A stretch of 37,766 nucleotides of DNA from Rhodopseudomonas sp. (GTDB lineage Bacteria > Pseudomonadota > Alphaproteobacteria > Rhizobiales > Xanthobacteraceae), in the NCBI GenBank assembly GCA_016124795.1, contig WGNB01000063.1, positions 1-37,766 on the forward strand, given 5' to 3'. This document shows, piece after piece, positions 1 to 8,120 of this stretch. The position numbers and the translations under genes were made by a program. Numbering within the stretch: the first letter of the stretch is position 1; the number at the start of each line of letters is the position of its first letter. The notes beneath the pieces are model-generated. The model saw only the letters and a program-made list of their open reading frames with translations, made no database searches and had not been told where the DNA came from.

Positions 1-4
1 GAAT

Positions 5-19
5 GTTCTTGTTATGTTC
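5..19 (+). promoter_or_regulatory. LexA (SOS) box, alphaproteobacterial type GTTC-N7-GTTC
   Basis: Two direct GTTC half-sites at 5-8 and 16-19 are separated by exactly 7 bases (TTGTTAT). GTTC-N7-GTTC is the established LexA recognition sequence in Rhodobacter, Sinorhizobium and Caulobacter. The site ends 24 bases before the ATG of the radical SAM gene, a usual place for repression. Both half-sites are also preceded by T or AT, as in strong sites. The window begins only 4 bases upstream, so the promoter elements cannot be seen and the box could also serve a divergent gene. Confidence 0.6.
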
Positions 20-43
20 ACATCGAGTCACTAGGTTACGGCC

Positions 44-1237
44 ATGGCTAGAACATCTTCAGCCTTGAAACGTCCGCCGGCCTCGCGCGGTTTTGCCGAC
101 CGCGTCAAGGAGCTGCCCTCCGGGCCGGCGGACGTTCGCATTGACGATGCCACCGCGCTGCTCGGCGTGGTGGTCGAACACGAGCGGCGGCGTGGCCGCG
201 GCGCTCAATCGAACGCGTCCGGCCGCTACGAGGCCGAGGCGCGGGTTGCCTTCGACGACGGATGGCAAAGCCTCGACGATCTGCCGGCTTTCAAGACGAC
301 GGTCCAGACCGACGCCACCCGCAAGATCATCACCCGTAACGATTCGCCGGACATCGGCTTCGATCGCTCGATCAATCCCTACCGGGGTTGCGAACATGGT
401 TGCGTCTACTGTTTCGCGCGACCGACCCATGCCTATCTCGGGCTGTCGCCGGGGCTGGATTTCGAATCCAAATTATTCGTCAAGCCGGAGGCAGCCGAGC
501 TTCTTGAAAAGGAACTGGCCGCGCCCGGCTACACGCCGCGGGTGATCGCGATCGGCACCAATACCGATCCCTATCAGCCGATCGAGCGGCGCTACAAGGT
601 GATGCGGCGCATCCTCGAGGTGCTCGACAATGCCGGCCATCCGGTCGGCATCGTCACCAAGTCGGCGCTGGTGTTGCGCGATCTCGACATTCTGGCGCGC
701 ATGGCGCAACGCAAGCTGGCCAAGGTCGCGTTGTCGGTGACGACGCTCGATGCCGAACTGGCGCGCAAGATGGAGCCGCGCGCGGCGACGCCGATGCGCC
801 GGCTTGAGGCCTTGCGTCAGCTCAATCAGGCCGGCGTGCCGACCACGGTGATGGTGGCGCCGATCGTCCCGGCGCTCAACGACAGCGAGATCGAACGCAT
901 TCTCGACGCCGCGCACGCCGCCGGCACCCGCGAGGCCGGCTACGTCATGCTGCGACTGCCGATGGAAGTACGCGACCTGTTTCGCGAATGGCTGATGGCG
1001 AATTATCCCGATCGCTATCGCCATGTCTTTAAGCTGGTGCGCGAGATGCGCGGCGGCAAGGACTATGACTCTGAGTGGGGCAAGCGGATGAAGGGCACCG
1101 GACCTTACGCCTGGCTGATCGGCCGCCGTTTCGAGCTGGCTTGCGAAAGGCTCGGCATCAACACCGTCAAGTCGCGATTGTCGACCGAGCATTTCAAGAA
1201 GCCGAAGGCCGATGACGCGCAGATGAGTTTGTTTTAG
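44..1237 (+). CDS. PA0069-family radical SAM protein (SPL-like)
   Basis: A 397-residue radical SAM protein. The cluster-binding motif is C116-x3-C120-x2-C123 inside NPYRGCEHGCVYCFARP, which is the signature of the PA0069/Rv2578c group related to spore photoproduct lyase. The three cysteines should hold a 4Fe-4S cluster that cleaves S-adenosylmethionine. A TIM-barrel region follows (VIAIGTNTDPYQPIE, then VTKSALVLRDLD). The substrate of this family is not known. The first 85 residues are a basic, poorly conserved extension. The ATG at 44 has a weak AGG upstream. A LexA-type box directly upstream suggests a DNA-damage response role, which is inference. The family assignment is firm; the function is open. 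Confidence 0.88.
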   Translation: MARTSSALKRPPASRGFADRVKELPSGPADVRIDDATALLGVVVEHERRRGRGAQSNASGRYEAEARVAFDDGWQSLDDLPAFKTTVQTDATRKIITRNDSPDIGFDRSINPYRGCEHGCVYCFARPTHAYLGLSPGLDFESKLFVKPEAAELLEKELAAPGYTPRVIAIGTNTDPYQPIERRYKVMRRILEVLDNAGHPVGIVTKSALVLRDLDILARMAQRKLAKVALSVTTLDAELARKMEPRAATPMRRLEALRQLNQAGVPTTVMVAPIVPALNDSEIERILDAAHAAGTREAGYVMLRLPMEVRDLFREWLMANYPDRYRHVFKLVREMRGGKDYDSEWGKRMKGTGPYAWLIGRRFELACERLGINTVKSRLSTEHFKKPKADDAQMSLF

Positions 1238-1291
1238 CAGCCCGGCCGTTGAATTTTAGACCGGACGGATATGATGGCGGTCGCGGAAGCG

Positions 1292-1317
1292 GGATAGGAC
1301 GAAGCAGGATAGGACGA
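1292..1317 (+). repeat. Duplicated 11-bp unit over the ribosome-binding region
   Basis: GGATAGGACGA occurs at 1292-1302 and again at 1307-1317 with a period of 15. The second copy ends in the A of the ATG of the next gene, so the purine-rich ribosome-binding region of the VOC gene is duplicated. It looks like a slip duplication; no function need be assumed. Confidence 0.6.
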
Positions 1318-1787
1318 TGAATCAGACAAAGAATATCGGTTCGACCACGGAAGACCCGCAAGCCTGTCTCTCGCTGGTTACGCTCGGCGTGTCCGACCTT
1401 AATCGCAGCATCGCCTTTTACGAAACCATCGGCTTTGTCCGCAAATCGCAGACCGCCGAAGGCGTTGGTTTCTTTCAGGCCGGGGCTTGCGCGATTTCGG
1501 TCTATCCGTCGGCCGACATGGCGAAGGACGCGGATATCGGTTTCGATGACCGGTCGCCGGCGTTTCGCGGTGTCTGCCTCGCCTGGAATTGCCGGTCGAA
1601 GCGCGAGGTCGATCTGGCGATTGATCGCGCCTATCGCGCCGGCGCGACCGTGCAGAAATCGGCCGAGGATGTGTTCTGGGGCGGATATTGCGGTTATTTC
1701 TATGACCCTGACGGTCATCTTTGGGAAGTCGCCTATAATCCCGGTTTCCCATTGACCGCGGATGGCCGCTTGATGCTGCCGAATTAG
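1317..1787 (+). CDS. Single-domain VOC (glyoxalase/bleomycin resistance) family protein
   Basis: A 156-residue member of the vicinal oxygen chelate fold. It opens with a typical first beta-alpha unit (SLVTLGVSDLNRSIAFYETIGF, about residues 17-39) and ends with the family motif YDPDGHLWEVAYNP, where the glutamate is the usual metal ligand. Its length fits a single paired betaalphabetabetabeta module that would dimerise. The reaction cannot be told from sequence: members include lyases, isomerases, dioxygenases and antibiotic-binding proteins. The ATG at 1317 lies at the end of a duplicated AGGA-containing stretch. It stands alone between the radical SAM gene and the convergent DUF4396 gene. 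Confidence 0.85.
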   Translation: MNQTKNIGSTTEDPQACLSLVTLGVSDLNRSIAFYETIGFVRKSQTAEGVGFFQAGACAISVYPSADMAKDADIGFDDRSPAFRGVCLAWNCRSKREVDLAIDRAYRAGATVQKSAEDVFWGGYCGYFYDPDGHLWEVAYNPGFPLTADGRLMLPN

Positions 1788-1802
1788 GGCGGCGCGGGCG
1801 GT

Positions 1803-2561
1803 CTACATTTCTTCCTTGATGCCGACTCGGATCAGCCACCAGTTCACCGGATAGCTGGTGACGAAGCCGCATAGCATCGCGATCTGCATGATGAACCAGA
1901 ACGCCGGCATGGCGGGCGTCAGCGTTGGGCCCGTGGCGAAAAGTTCGAACTGGGCGAAGGCCATGAAGCCGTACATGCCGATCTGCCACGAGATCAGCGA
2001 CAGCGTATCGGCTTTGAGCGCGGCGATCAGCCCGTCGCGCAGCGACAGATTGCGCATCGGCGTGATCGCGAAATACTGAAACGCGATACCGAGCGCGAAA
2101 GCGACGACGAAATCGAGTAGCCAGACCGCGAACATCTTGTCGTCGAACAGGCTGTGCCAGCCGAACCACACGGCGATCGCGGGATAAGCGAAGGCCAGGG
2201 ACTCGGCGATAATGTCGCCGAGGGTGCAGCCCGCGCCGCAATGGGTCGAGCCGGTGGCGACGATCACCGGAAACGGCTTGCCCGGGCCGTCATGGTGGTG
2301 AGCGCCGTCATGTCCGTCGCTATGCGCGCCATGATGGGCCGCGCTGTGCCCACCGGCTGCGCTGCTCATGGGCGCGCGGTTGAACTGGAAATAGAACCAC
2401 AGACCGAGCGGTCCGGCGTAAAGGCCGGTTATTGGCCATACCGCGTTCATGATCCCCATTGGCTGCGGTCGCCGCAGAATATCGAGCGTCATCACCAGCG
2501 CGCAGATGCAGCCGGTCAGGATCGCCAGAAGGGACAGCGCGGACAGCCAGTTCGGAATCAT
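1803..2561 (-). CDS. DUF4396 integral membrane protein with His-rich loop
   Basis: A 252-residue membrane protein. There are two N-terminal membrane segments (residues 1-26 and about 38-60). Then comes a soluble loop with eight histidines between residues 72 and 90 and an HCGAGC motif at 107-112. The C-terminal half has about four more membrane segments. The IIAESLAFAYPAIAVWFGW region and the C-terminal layout match the DUF4396 family as I know it; the family has no assigned function. The His-rich loop and the Cys pair C108/C112 suggest binding of a metal such as copper, nickel or zinc, which is inference. No metal resistance or uptake genes lie beside it. The gene is convergent with the VOC gene and divergent from rnhB. 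Confidence 0.75.
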   Translation of the reverse strand: MIPNWLSALSLLAILTGCICALVMTLDILRRPQPMGIMNAVWPITGLYAGPLGLWFYFQFNRAPMSSAAGGHSAAHHGAHSDGHDGAHHHDGPGKPFPVIVATGSTHCGAGCTLGDIIAESLAFAYPAIAVWFGWHSLFDDKMFAVWLLDFVVAFALGIAFQYFAITPMRNLSLRDGLIAALKADTLSLISWQIGMYGFMAFAQFELFATGPTLTPAMPAFWFIMQIAMLCGFVTSYPVNWWLIRVGIKEEM

Positions 2562-2747
2562 CGGGTCACCTCGCTCGCAAGCTACAGGAAGGCCAAGCTA
2601 CAGGATGGCAATGGCGATAGTGTCGGCAAAGTTCCGGATCGCCCGGCGCGACCCGAGGCCGGTGGTCGTCCCCGCATTCCACCAGCGGGTGGATCCGCGA
2701 TTGGCCGTCGTGATTGACATGGCCGGCCGGCGGCGTACCCATCGCGC

Positions 2748-3449
2748 ATGGCCCGAAAGCCCACCACGAATCAGACCAGGTCCGCCGCCCGGGCGTCTGC
2801 GATCCTGCGGCCGACCTTCCGGCGCGAGCGGCGCGCGCTCAATGCCGGCATCTTTCCGGTTGCGGGCTGCGATGAGGTCGGGCGCGGGCCGCTTGCCGGC
2901 CCGGTGGTTGCCGCCGCCGTGGTGCTCGATCCGGACCGGATCCCGCGCGGCCTGAACGATTCGAAGAAGCTCGACGCCGCCACCCGCGAAGCGCTTTACG
3001 AAAAAATCTGCGAGACCGCGCAGGTCTCGGTGGCCTTCGGCTCGACCGAGCGCATCGACCGCGACAATATCCTGCAAGCCTCGTTGTGGGCGCTGACGCG
3101 TGCCGTCCGCGCGCTGCCGGTGCGGCCGAAACTGGTCTTCGTCGACGGTAACAAGGCCATCGATTGCGGCTGCGAGTGCGAAGCGGTGGTCTCGGGCGAT
3201 GCCCTGCTGCTGTCGGTGGCCGCCGCCTCGATTGTCGCCAAGGTGACGCGCGACCGGCTGATGGCCCGGCTGGCGCTCGAATGTCCGGGCTACGGTTTCG
3301 AGCGCAACATGGGTTATGGCGTGCCCGAACATCTGGCCGCGCTCGACCGTCTTGGTCCCACCGTGCACCACCGCCGGTCTTTTGCGCCGGTGGCAGCGCG
3401 CTGGGCCGAGCGAAATGCCGCGACCGCCGGCGCCCTCGATCCGGTCTGA
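2748..3449 (+). CDS. rnhB: Ribonuclease HII
   Basis: RNase HII removes RNA from RNA-DNA hybrids and single ribonucleotides from DNA, using divalent metal. The 233-residue protein has the family motif [19 protein letters not shown] (first two acidic residues, DE), FVDGNKAID (third, D) and [14 protein letters not shown] (fourth, D), so the whole DEDD active site is present. The order and spacing are normal. The first 40 residues form a basic extension beyond the usual start of the fold. The ATG at 2748 is the first in frame; a later start is possible but would remove only the extension. It is divergent from the DUF4396 gene, with 186 bases between them. Confidence 0.95.
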   Translation: MARKPTTNQTRSAARASAILRPTFRRERRALNAGIFPVAGCDEVGRGPLAGPVVAAAVVLDPDRIPRGLNDSKKLDAATREALYEKICETAQVSVAFGSTERIDRDNILQASLWALTRAVRALPVRPKLVFVDGNKAIDCGCECEAVVSGDALLLSVAAASIVAKVTRDRLMARLALECPGYGFERNMGYGVPEHLAALDRLGPTVHHRRSFAPVAARWAERNAATAGALDPV

Positions 3450-3577
3450 GCGCCCGACCGTTAGCCGGGCGCGGCTCTGTTGCCTCCGGGTCCGCCGTTC
3501 TCTATGGCTGTCTGGCCTATGACCTGTCCCCGGCCAAGGGGGTGGGCGAAACAGCGCCGGTCGAAGTCAAACCTCGC

Positions 3578-5095
3578 ATGCATCGCGTTTCCCTCATCGT
3601 CGAATTCCTGCGCGGCCGGCCCAGACTGGTGTTCTGGGCGGTGGCGCTGACGCAGGCGCTGCTGTGGACGCTGGTGCCGACGTTGTTCTATGCCGCGCCC
3701 CCAAGCGGCCTGCCGATCACGCTGGCCGTCGGTCATGAATTCATGCTCGGCAGCTACCTCGGCCCGCCTTTGGCGTTCTGGGCCGGCGAACTGGCGTTCC
3801 GGCTTGCCGGTCTGCTCGGCGTCTATGCGCTGTCGCAATTCTGCATCGTAGTCGCGCTCTGGGCGGTGTTCACGCTCGGCCGCGCGGTGGTCGGCACGCG
3901 TCATGCGGTGATCGCCATCCTGATGATGGTCGGTATTGCCGTGTTCACTGTGCCGAGCCCGGATTTCGGACCGGCGGTGCTGGCCGCGCCGTTTTGGGCT
4001 TTGGCCCTGCTGCATTATTGGCGCGCGGTGGCGTTGCGCCAGCGCGGCGCGTGGTTCCTGCTGGCGCTCGATCTCGGCCTGCTGCTGCTGACCAGCTTTG
4101 TCGGCCTGATCCTGCCGGTGCTGTTGATCGGTTTCACCCTGGCGACCGCCCGCGGCCGGCAGGCGTTGCGTTATCCCGAGCCGTTCTTCGGTCTGGCGCT
4201 GTTTGTCATCGTCGTGTTGCCGTTCGCCGGCTGGCTCTATGGCGCCCGCGAATTTGTGGTCTCCGAATATGCCGCCGCGACCGGTGGCGCCATTACATCC
4301 GGCCTGCGGCTTTGCATCGCGCTGGTGGTGGCGCATCTCGGTTTGGTTCTGCTCGTCGCTCTGGCCAGCGGCTGGCCGCGTCGTCGCCGCGAACGCGCGC
4401 CGGAAATCGATCGCGCGCCGGTCGAGCCCTTCGCCCGGCACTATGTCTATTTCTTCGCGCTCGTGCCGGCGCTGGTGGCGATCGTCGCTGTCTTAGCCGA
4501 TCGTCAGTTGCTGTCGTTCGCGACGCTCGGGTCCTACACCACGCTGGCGCCGCTGGTTCTGCTGTCTGGCCTGGCCGCGGTCCTGGCGGTTGGCGATCAG
4601 GTCGTGCTCTATCGCGAGCGGCTGGTATCGTCGGCCTGGCTGGCCTTGCTGGTGGTGCCGCCGCTTCTGGTGGTGCTGAGCCTGGCCGTCATGCCCTGGA
4701 CCTTCGCGCGGGACGCAGTGATCGCGCAGCCGGCCGGCGACGAGGCCCGCTTCTTCGCCGACAATTATCATCGCCGCATCGGCAAGCCGCTGGCCTTTGT
4801 CACCGGCGACGAAAGGTTGGCGCCGGCGATCGCGCTTTTGATTCCGGAGCGGCCACGGGTGTTTTTCGCCTGGGCGCCGCGCCGCAGTCCCTGGGCGACG
4901 GTCGACGATGTCGCGACACAGGGGGCGGTGCTGGTCTGGCCGGCGGACAAATCCAACGCCGCGCCGGCCGATCTGGCGACGCAATTCCCCGGTCTGGTGC
5001 CGGAGCTGCCGCATGATTTCATCCGCGCGGTGCAGGGCCGCCTGCCGCCGATCCGGCTCGGCTGGTCGGTGCTGCGGCCGCGGCCGACGCCCTAA
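3578..5095 (+). CDS. Multi-pass membrane protein, glycosyltransferase family 39/ArnT-like
   Basis: About 505 residues with ten or more membrane segments and a short soluble C-terminal domain. The reading frame is open far upstream into rnhB, but the hydrophobic protein starts at the ATG at 3578 (MHRVSLIVEFLRGRPRLVF). The N-terminal loop carries GHEFMLGSYLGPPLAFW, which matches the layout of the catalytic loop of GT39/ArnT enzymes. Those enzymes move sugars from polyprenyl-phosphate carriers outside the inner membrane. The usual HPPL is GPPL here. The C-terminal domain (residues about 385-505) is like the soluble domain of bacterial GT39 proteins. The acceptor is unknown. It is 128 bases after rnhB on the same strand. 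A weak ribosome-binding site makes the start uncertain. Confidence 0.65.
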   Translation: MHRVSLIVEFLRGRPRLVFWAVALTQALLWTLVPTLFYAAPPSGLPITLAVGHEFMLGSYLGPPLAFWAGELAFRLAGLLGVYALSQFCIVVALWAVFTLGRAVVGTRHAVIAILMMVGIAVFTVPSPDFGPAVLAAPFWALALLHYWRAVALRQRGAWFLLALDLGLLLLTSFVGLILPVLLIGFTLATARGRQALRYPEPFFGLALFVIVVLPFAGWLYGAREFVVSEYAAATGGAITSGLRLCIALVVAHLGLVLLVALASGWPRRRRERAPEIDRAPVEPFARHYVYFFALVPALVAIVAVLADRQLLSFATLGSYTTLAPLVLLSGLAAVLAVGDQVVLYRERLVSSAWLALLVVPPLLVVLSLAVMPWTFARDAVIAQPAGDEARFFADNYHRRIGKPLAFVTGDERLAPAIALLIPERPRVFFAWAPRRSPWATVDDVATQGAVLVWPADKSNAAPADLATQFPGLVPELPHDFIRAVQGRLPPIRLGWSVLRPRPTP

Positions 5096-5119
5096 GGCGT
5101 TTGAAGCCGATCGCCCGCG

Positions 5120-5977
5120 CTAGTTCCGGAACTCCTTGATCTCCGGCTTGGCGCCCCATTCGCAGAAACCTTTCGGCTCGAACGGAAACTGCCGTTCGCG
5201 ATAGAGCAATTCGTCGGCGATATCGCGCACACCCGACGAATATTCGAACACCATGTTGTCCGGGCCTTCGAAATACAGGAAGCGCGCCGAGGAGGTCGGA
5301 TGCCGGCCGGGGCCGAACACCATCGGCACCTGTCGCTCGGTCAGGAAGTTGAACGAGCGCATCACGTCGTCGCCGCTTTCGACCTGATGATTGATGTGCT
5401 GGATGCCGGCGCGGTTGGTTGGAAACAGCGCGATCGTGTGATGCACCTCGTCGATCCGCAGCAGCGCGGCGTCGCCGATCCGGTCGCTGACCCGCGCGTT
5501 GCAGACTTGCGTCCAGAACGCCTCATCGCGCGCCGCGTCGGTGGTGCACAGACCGACATGGCTGAAACCGGTGATGCCGGCGTCGCGCCGGCCGTGATAG
5601 CGCTTGCCGCTCATCGCCGGCCGCCACACCAGCTCGATGTGATTGCCGGTCGGATCGCGGAAGCCGATGTAGCTTTTCACCTGGCGCAGGTCGCAATCGG
5701 CGGCGGTGCCGGTCTCGACGCGGTGGCCGAGCCGCTCCAGTTCGGTCGCCGCCAGATCGAGGTCGGAGCGGTTGGCGACCTCGAAGGCCACCGTCTGGTC
5801 GTCAATCGCGCCTTCGAAATAGCACAACGTGTGCTCGCGGCTGTCGGATTTGAAATAGACCGCGTTCCGGGTCCGGTGCGAAATCTCAAGGCCGAGGAAA
5901 TCGGTGGCGAAGACGGTGGCGCCGTCGAGGTCCCGGGTGCCGAGCCGGGCGTAAGAAACGTCTTGCAGCTTGATCAT
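5120..5977 (-). CDS. Two-domain VOC protein, type I extradiol dioxygenase-like, metal ligands intact
   Basis: A 285-residue protein with two VOC modules, as in catechol/biphenyl-diol 2,3-dioxygenases. The N-terminal domain starts at VSYARLGTRDLDGATVF. In the C-terminal domain the expected iron ligands are present: H140 (GFSHVGL), H194 (QHINHQV) and E245 (VFEYSSG). An active ring-cleavage dioxygenase or a related hydrolase is therefore plausible; the substrate is unknown. The ATG has a good GAGGAAG ribosome-binding site. It lies 93 bases downstream of a paralogous gene on the same strand, which in turn follows cydAB, so all four could be cotranscribed. No aromatic degradation genes lie nearby. 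Confidence 0.85.
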   Translation of the reverse strand: MIKLQDVSYARLGTRDLDGATVFATDFLGLEISHRTRNAVYFKSDSREHTLCYFEGAIDDQTVAFEVANRSDLDLAATELERLGHRVETGTAADCDLRQVKSYIGFRDPTGNHIELVWRPAMSGKRYHGRRDAGITGFSHVGLCTTDAARDEAFWTQVCNARVSDRIGDAALLRIDEVHHTIALFPTNRAGIQHINHQVESGDDVMRSFNFLTERQVPMVFGPGRHPTSSARFLYFEGPDNMVFEYSSGVRDIADELLYRERQFPFEPKGFCEWGAKPEIKEFRN

Positions 5978-6070
5978 AGCGCTTCCTCAAATTTCCATCG
6001 CGACGTCCGTGACGCGATTTCGGCTCGCACGAACGGTCGCTGTTTTCGGCGGGGGCCGGTGCGTCCGGGC

Positions 6071-6976
6071 TTAGTTCCGATCCGCCGTCGTGGCATTGAA
6101 CTCCGCGATCTTGCAGTCGCTCCCCCAGCTACATAAGCCTTCCGGTCCGGCCGGAAACTGCCGCGGCCGATTTTTATCGACCGGCGCGTTCGGGTCCTGC
6201 GGCGCCGGCGCGCTCAGACCCTCGGCGACGAAACTGTAATACACATTACCGGGTCCGGCAAAGGTCAGGAACAATTGCTCGGAGGCCGGCCGTCGGCCCG
6301 GTCCGTGCAGCACCGGCACTTGCAGGTTTTGCAAGACGTAGAAATTTCGCATCACCAGGTTGACGCTTTCGACGGCGTATTCGACGGCCAGCACGCCGGG
6401 CTTGTCGGCGGGATAAAGCACGACGCGGTGATGCGCGTTATCGAAGCGCAGGTAGGCGGCGTCGCCGGCCCAGTCGGCGACGACGGCGCCGAGCGCGGTC
6501 CAGATCGCCAGATCCTTCTCGACGTTGGTCGAACGCAGCAGGACGTCGGACAGGCCGGTGATGCCGGCGTCCCGGCTCGGGAAATAGCGCCAGCCGGAAT
6601 TGAGCGGACGCACGACCAGTTCGATGCGGTTGCCGGTCGCGTCGGCAAACCACAGCATGTCCTTGACCTTGCGCAGCGCGCATTCGTCGGCGGTGCCACG
6701 TTGCGCGGTGACGCCGAGCCTGCTCAGTCGTTCGGCCGCGTCGTTGAGATCGGACGAATAGCGCACTTCGAAGCCGACGCATTGCAGCGCCTGCGGCCCT
6801 GCAGCAAAAGCCAACGTATGGTCGCGGAAATCCGAGCGGAAGGTGGCGAGGTTGTCGCTGCGGTCGATCGGTTCGAGCCCCAGGACCCGTTGGGCGAAGT
6901 CGGCCGCCTGGGCGAGATTGTCGACGCTCAGGCGGACGTAACGCAATTGCTCGATCAAAACCGGCACTCCACTCAT
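6071..6976 (-). CDS. Two-domain VOC protein lacking all three predicted metal ligands
   Basis: About 301 residues, clearly a paralogue of the following gene: both share the order RDAGITG, GDAA-LR-D, HH, a VES strand and GPGR. The positions that bind iron in the sister protein are changed here: H140 to D144 (GLSDVLL), H194 to A197 (GVLAVEYAVES) and E245 to S248 (NVYYSFVAEG). It is therefore unlikely to be an iron-dependent dioxygenase. It may be a binding protein, a non-metal enzyme or a partner of its sister. The start is uncertain: ATG at 6976 aligns best with the sister, while a GTG at 7027 would add 17 residues; neither has a clear ribosome-binding site. Confidence 0.8.
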   Translation of the reverse strand: MSGVPVLIEQLRYVRLSVDNLAQAADFAQRVLGLEPIDRSDNLATFRSDFRDHTLAFAAGPQALQCVGFEVRYSSDLNDAAERLSRLGVTAQRGTADECALRKVKDMLWFADATGNRIELVVRPLNSGWRYFPSRDAGITGLSDVLLRSTNVEKDLAIWTALGAVVADWAGDAAYLRFDNAHHRVVLYPADKPGVLAVEYAVESVNLVMRNFYVLQNLQVPVLHGPGRRPASEQLFLTFAGPGNVYYSFVAEGLSAPAPQDPNAPVDKNRPRQFPAGPEGLCSWGSDCKIAEFNATTADRN

Positions 6977-7085
6977 CGAAGGCGCGTTGTCCGCGCGGCT
7001 ATCGAAACGCGGCGGCAGTTTCGCCACAAAATCGGCGGCGGCGCAACCTGCCTCGATAGGTGCTGTGCGATCGCGCCGCCCTGGA

Positions 7086-8087
7086 TCAATGATAGCTGTC
7101 GCCGGCGTGCACCTTGCCGCGGAACAGCCAGTAGATCAGCACGATATAGCCGAGCACGAAGGGCAGCAGCACCAGTGTGCCGATCAGCATGAAGGTCTGG
7201 CTCGATGGCGCGGCGGCGGTGTCCCACACTGTGAGCGACGGCGGCACCAGATAGGGGAAGTTGGAGATCACCAGCCCGAGATAGCCGAGCATGAACAGGC
7301 CGATGGCGCCGAGAAACGGCAACGCCTCGCGGCCGGTGACGATGCCGCGCCAGGTCGCGAAGGCGATCAGGGCGGTGACCGACGGCACAGGCCACAGATA
7401 ATAGAAATTTGGCAGCGAGAACCATCGCGCGGCGATGCGGGCTTCGGTCAGCGGTGTCCACAGGCTGACCGCCGCCATGAAGATCAGCACCGCCGGCAGA
7501 AAATATTTCGCCTGCTGGCGCGCCCGCGTGGCGACCGGGCCGTCAGTCTTCATTGTCAGCCAGGTCGCGCCCAGCAGGCCATAGCCGGCGATCAGCGCCA
7601 GCCCGCACAGCAGCGCGAAGGGATTGGCCCAGTCGAACGACCCGCCAGTATAGCCGCCATCCTTGACTGCGATGCCCTGGATCAGGTTGCCGAGGATGAC
7701 GCCCTGCGCCACGGTGGCGACGATCGAGCCGGCGAAAAACGCCTGGCTCCAACCGCTCTTGCTATGCGAGACGACGCGGAACTCGAAAGCGATACCGCGA
7801 AACACCAGCGCCAGCAGCATCACGATCACCGGCAGATAAAGCGCCGGCATGATAACGGCATAGGCGCGCGGGAAAGCGACGAACAATCCGGCGCCGCCCA
7901 GCACCAGCCAGGTTTCGTTGCCGTCCCAGAACGGCGCGATCGAGCGCATCATCTGATCGCGTTCGGCTTCGTCGCGCGCGAACGGGAAGGTGATGCCGAT
8001 GCCGAGGTCGAACCCGTCGAGGACGATATACATCGCAACGGCCAGACCGATGATCGCGGCCCAGATCGGCGGCAGATACCACTCCAT
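7086..8087 (-). CDS. cydB: Cytochrome bd-type ubiquinol oxidase subunit II
   Basis: A 333-residue integral membrane protein with about nine membrane segments. It begins with WYLPPIWAAIIGLAVAMYIV and carries the family motif DGFDLGIG and a WDGNETWLV segment. It pairs with subunit I to reduce oxygen with ubiquinol at the inner membrane; this helps respiration at low oxygen or with cyanide or sulfide present. The ATG has a GGGGAG ribosome-binding site. It follows cydA by 33 bases. I see no cydX-like small gene after it and no cydCD nearby. The CIO-type naming (cioB) would be equally fair. Confidence 0.94.
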   Translation of the reverse strand: MEWYLPPIWAAIIGLAVAMYIVLDGFDLGIGITFPFARDEAERDQMMRSIAPFWDGNETWLVLGGAGLFVAFPRAYAVIMPALYLPVIVMLLALVFRGIAFEFRVVSHSKSGWSQAFFAGSIVATVAQGVILGNLIQGIAVKDGGYTGGSFDWANPFALLCGLALIAGYGLLGATWLTMKTDGPVATRARQQAKYFLPAVLIFMAAVSLWTPLTEARIAARWFSLPNFYYLWPVPSVTALIAFATWRGIVTGREALPFLGAIGLFMLGYLGLVISNFPYLVPPSLTVWDTAAAPSSQTFMLIGTLVLLPFVLGYIVLIYWLFRGKVHAGDSYH

Positions 8088-8120
8088 GCTGCGATCTCCC
8101 CGTTGCGTATCGACCCGTGT

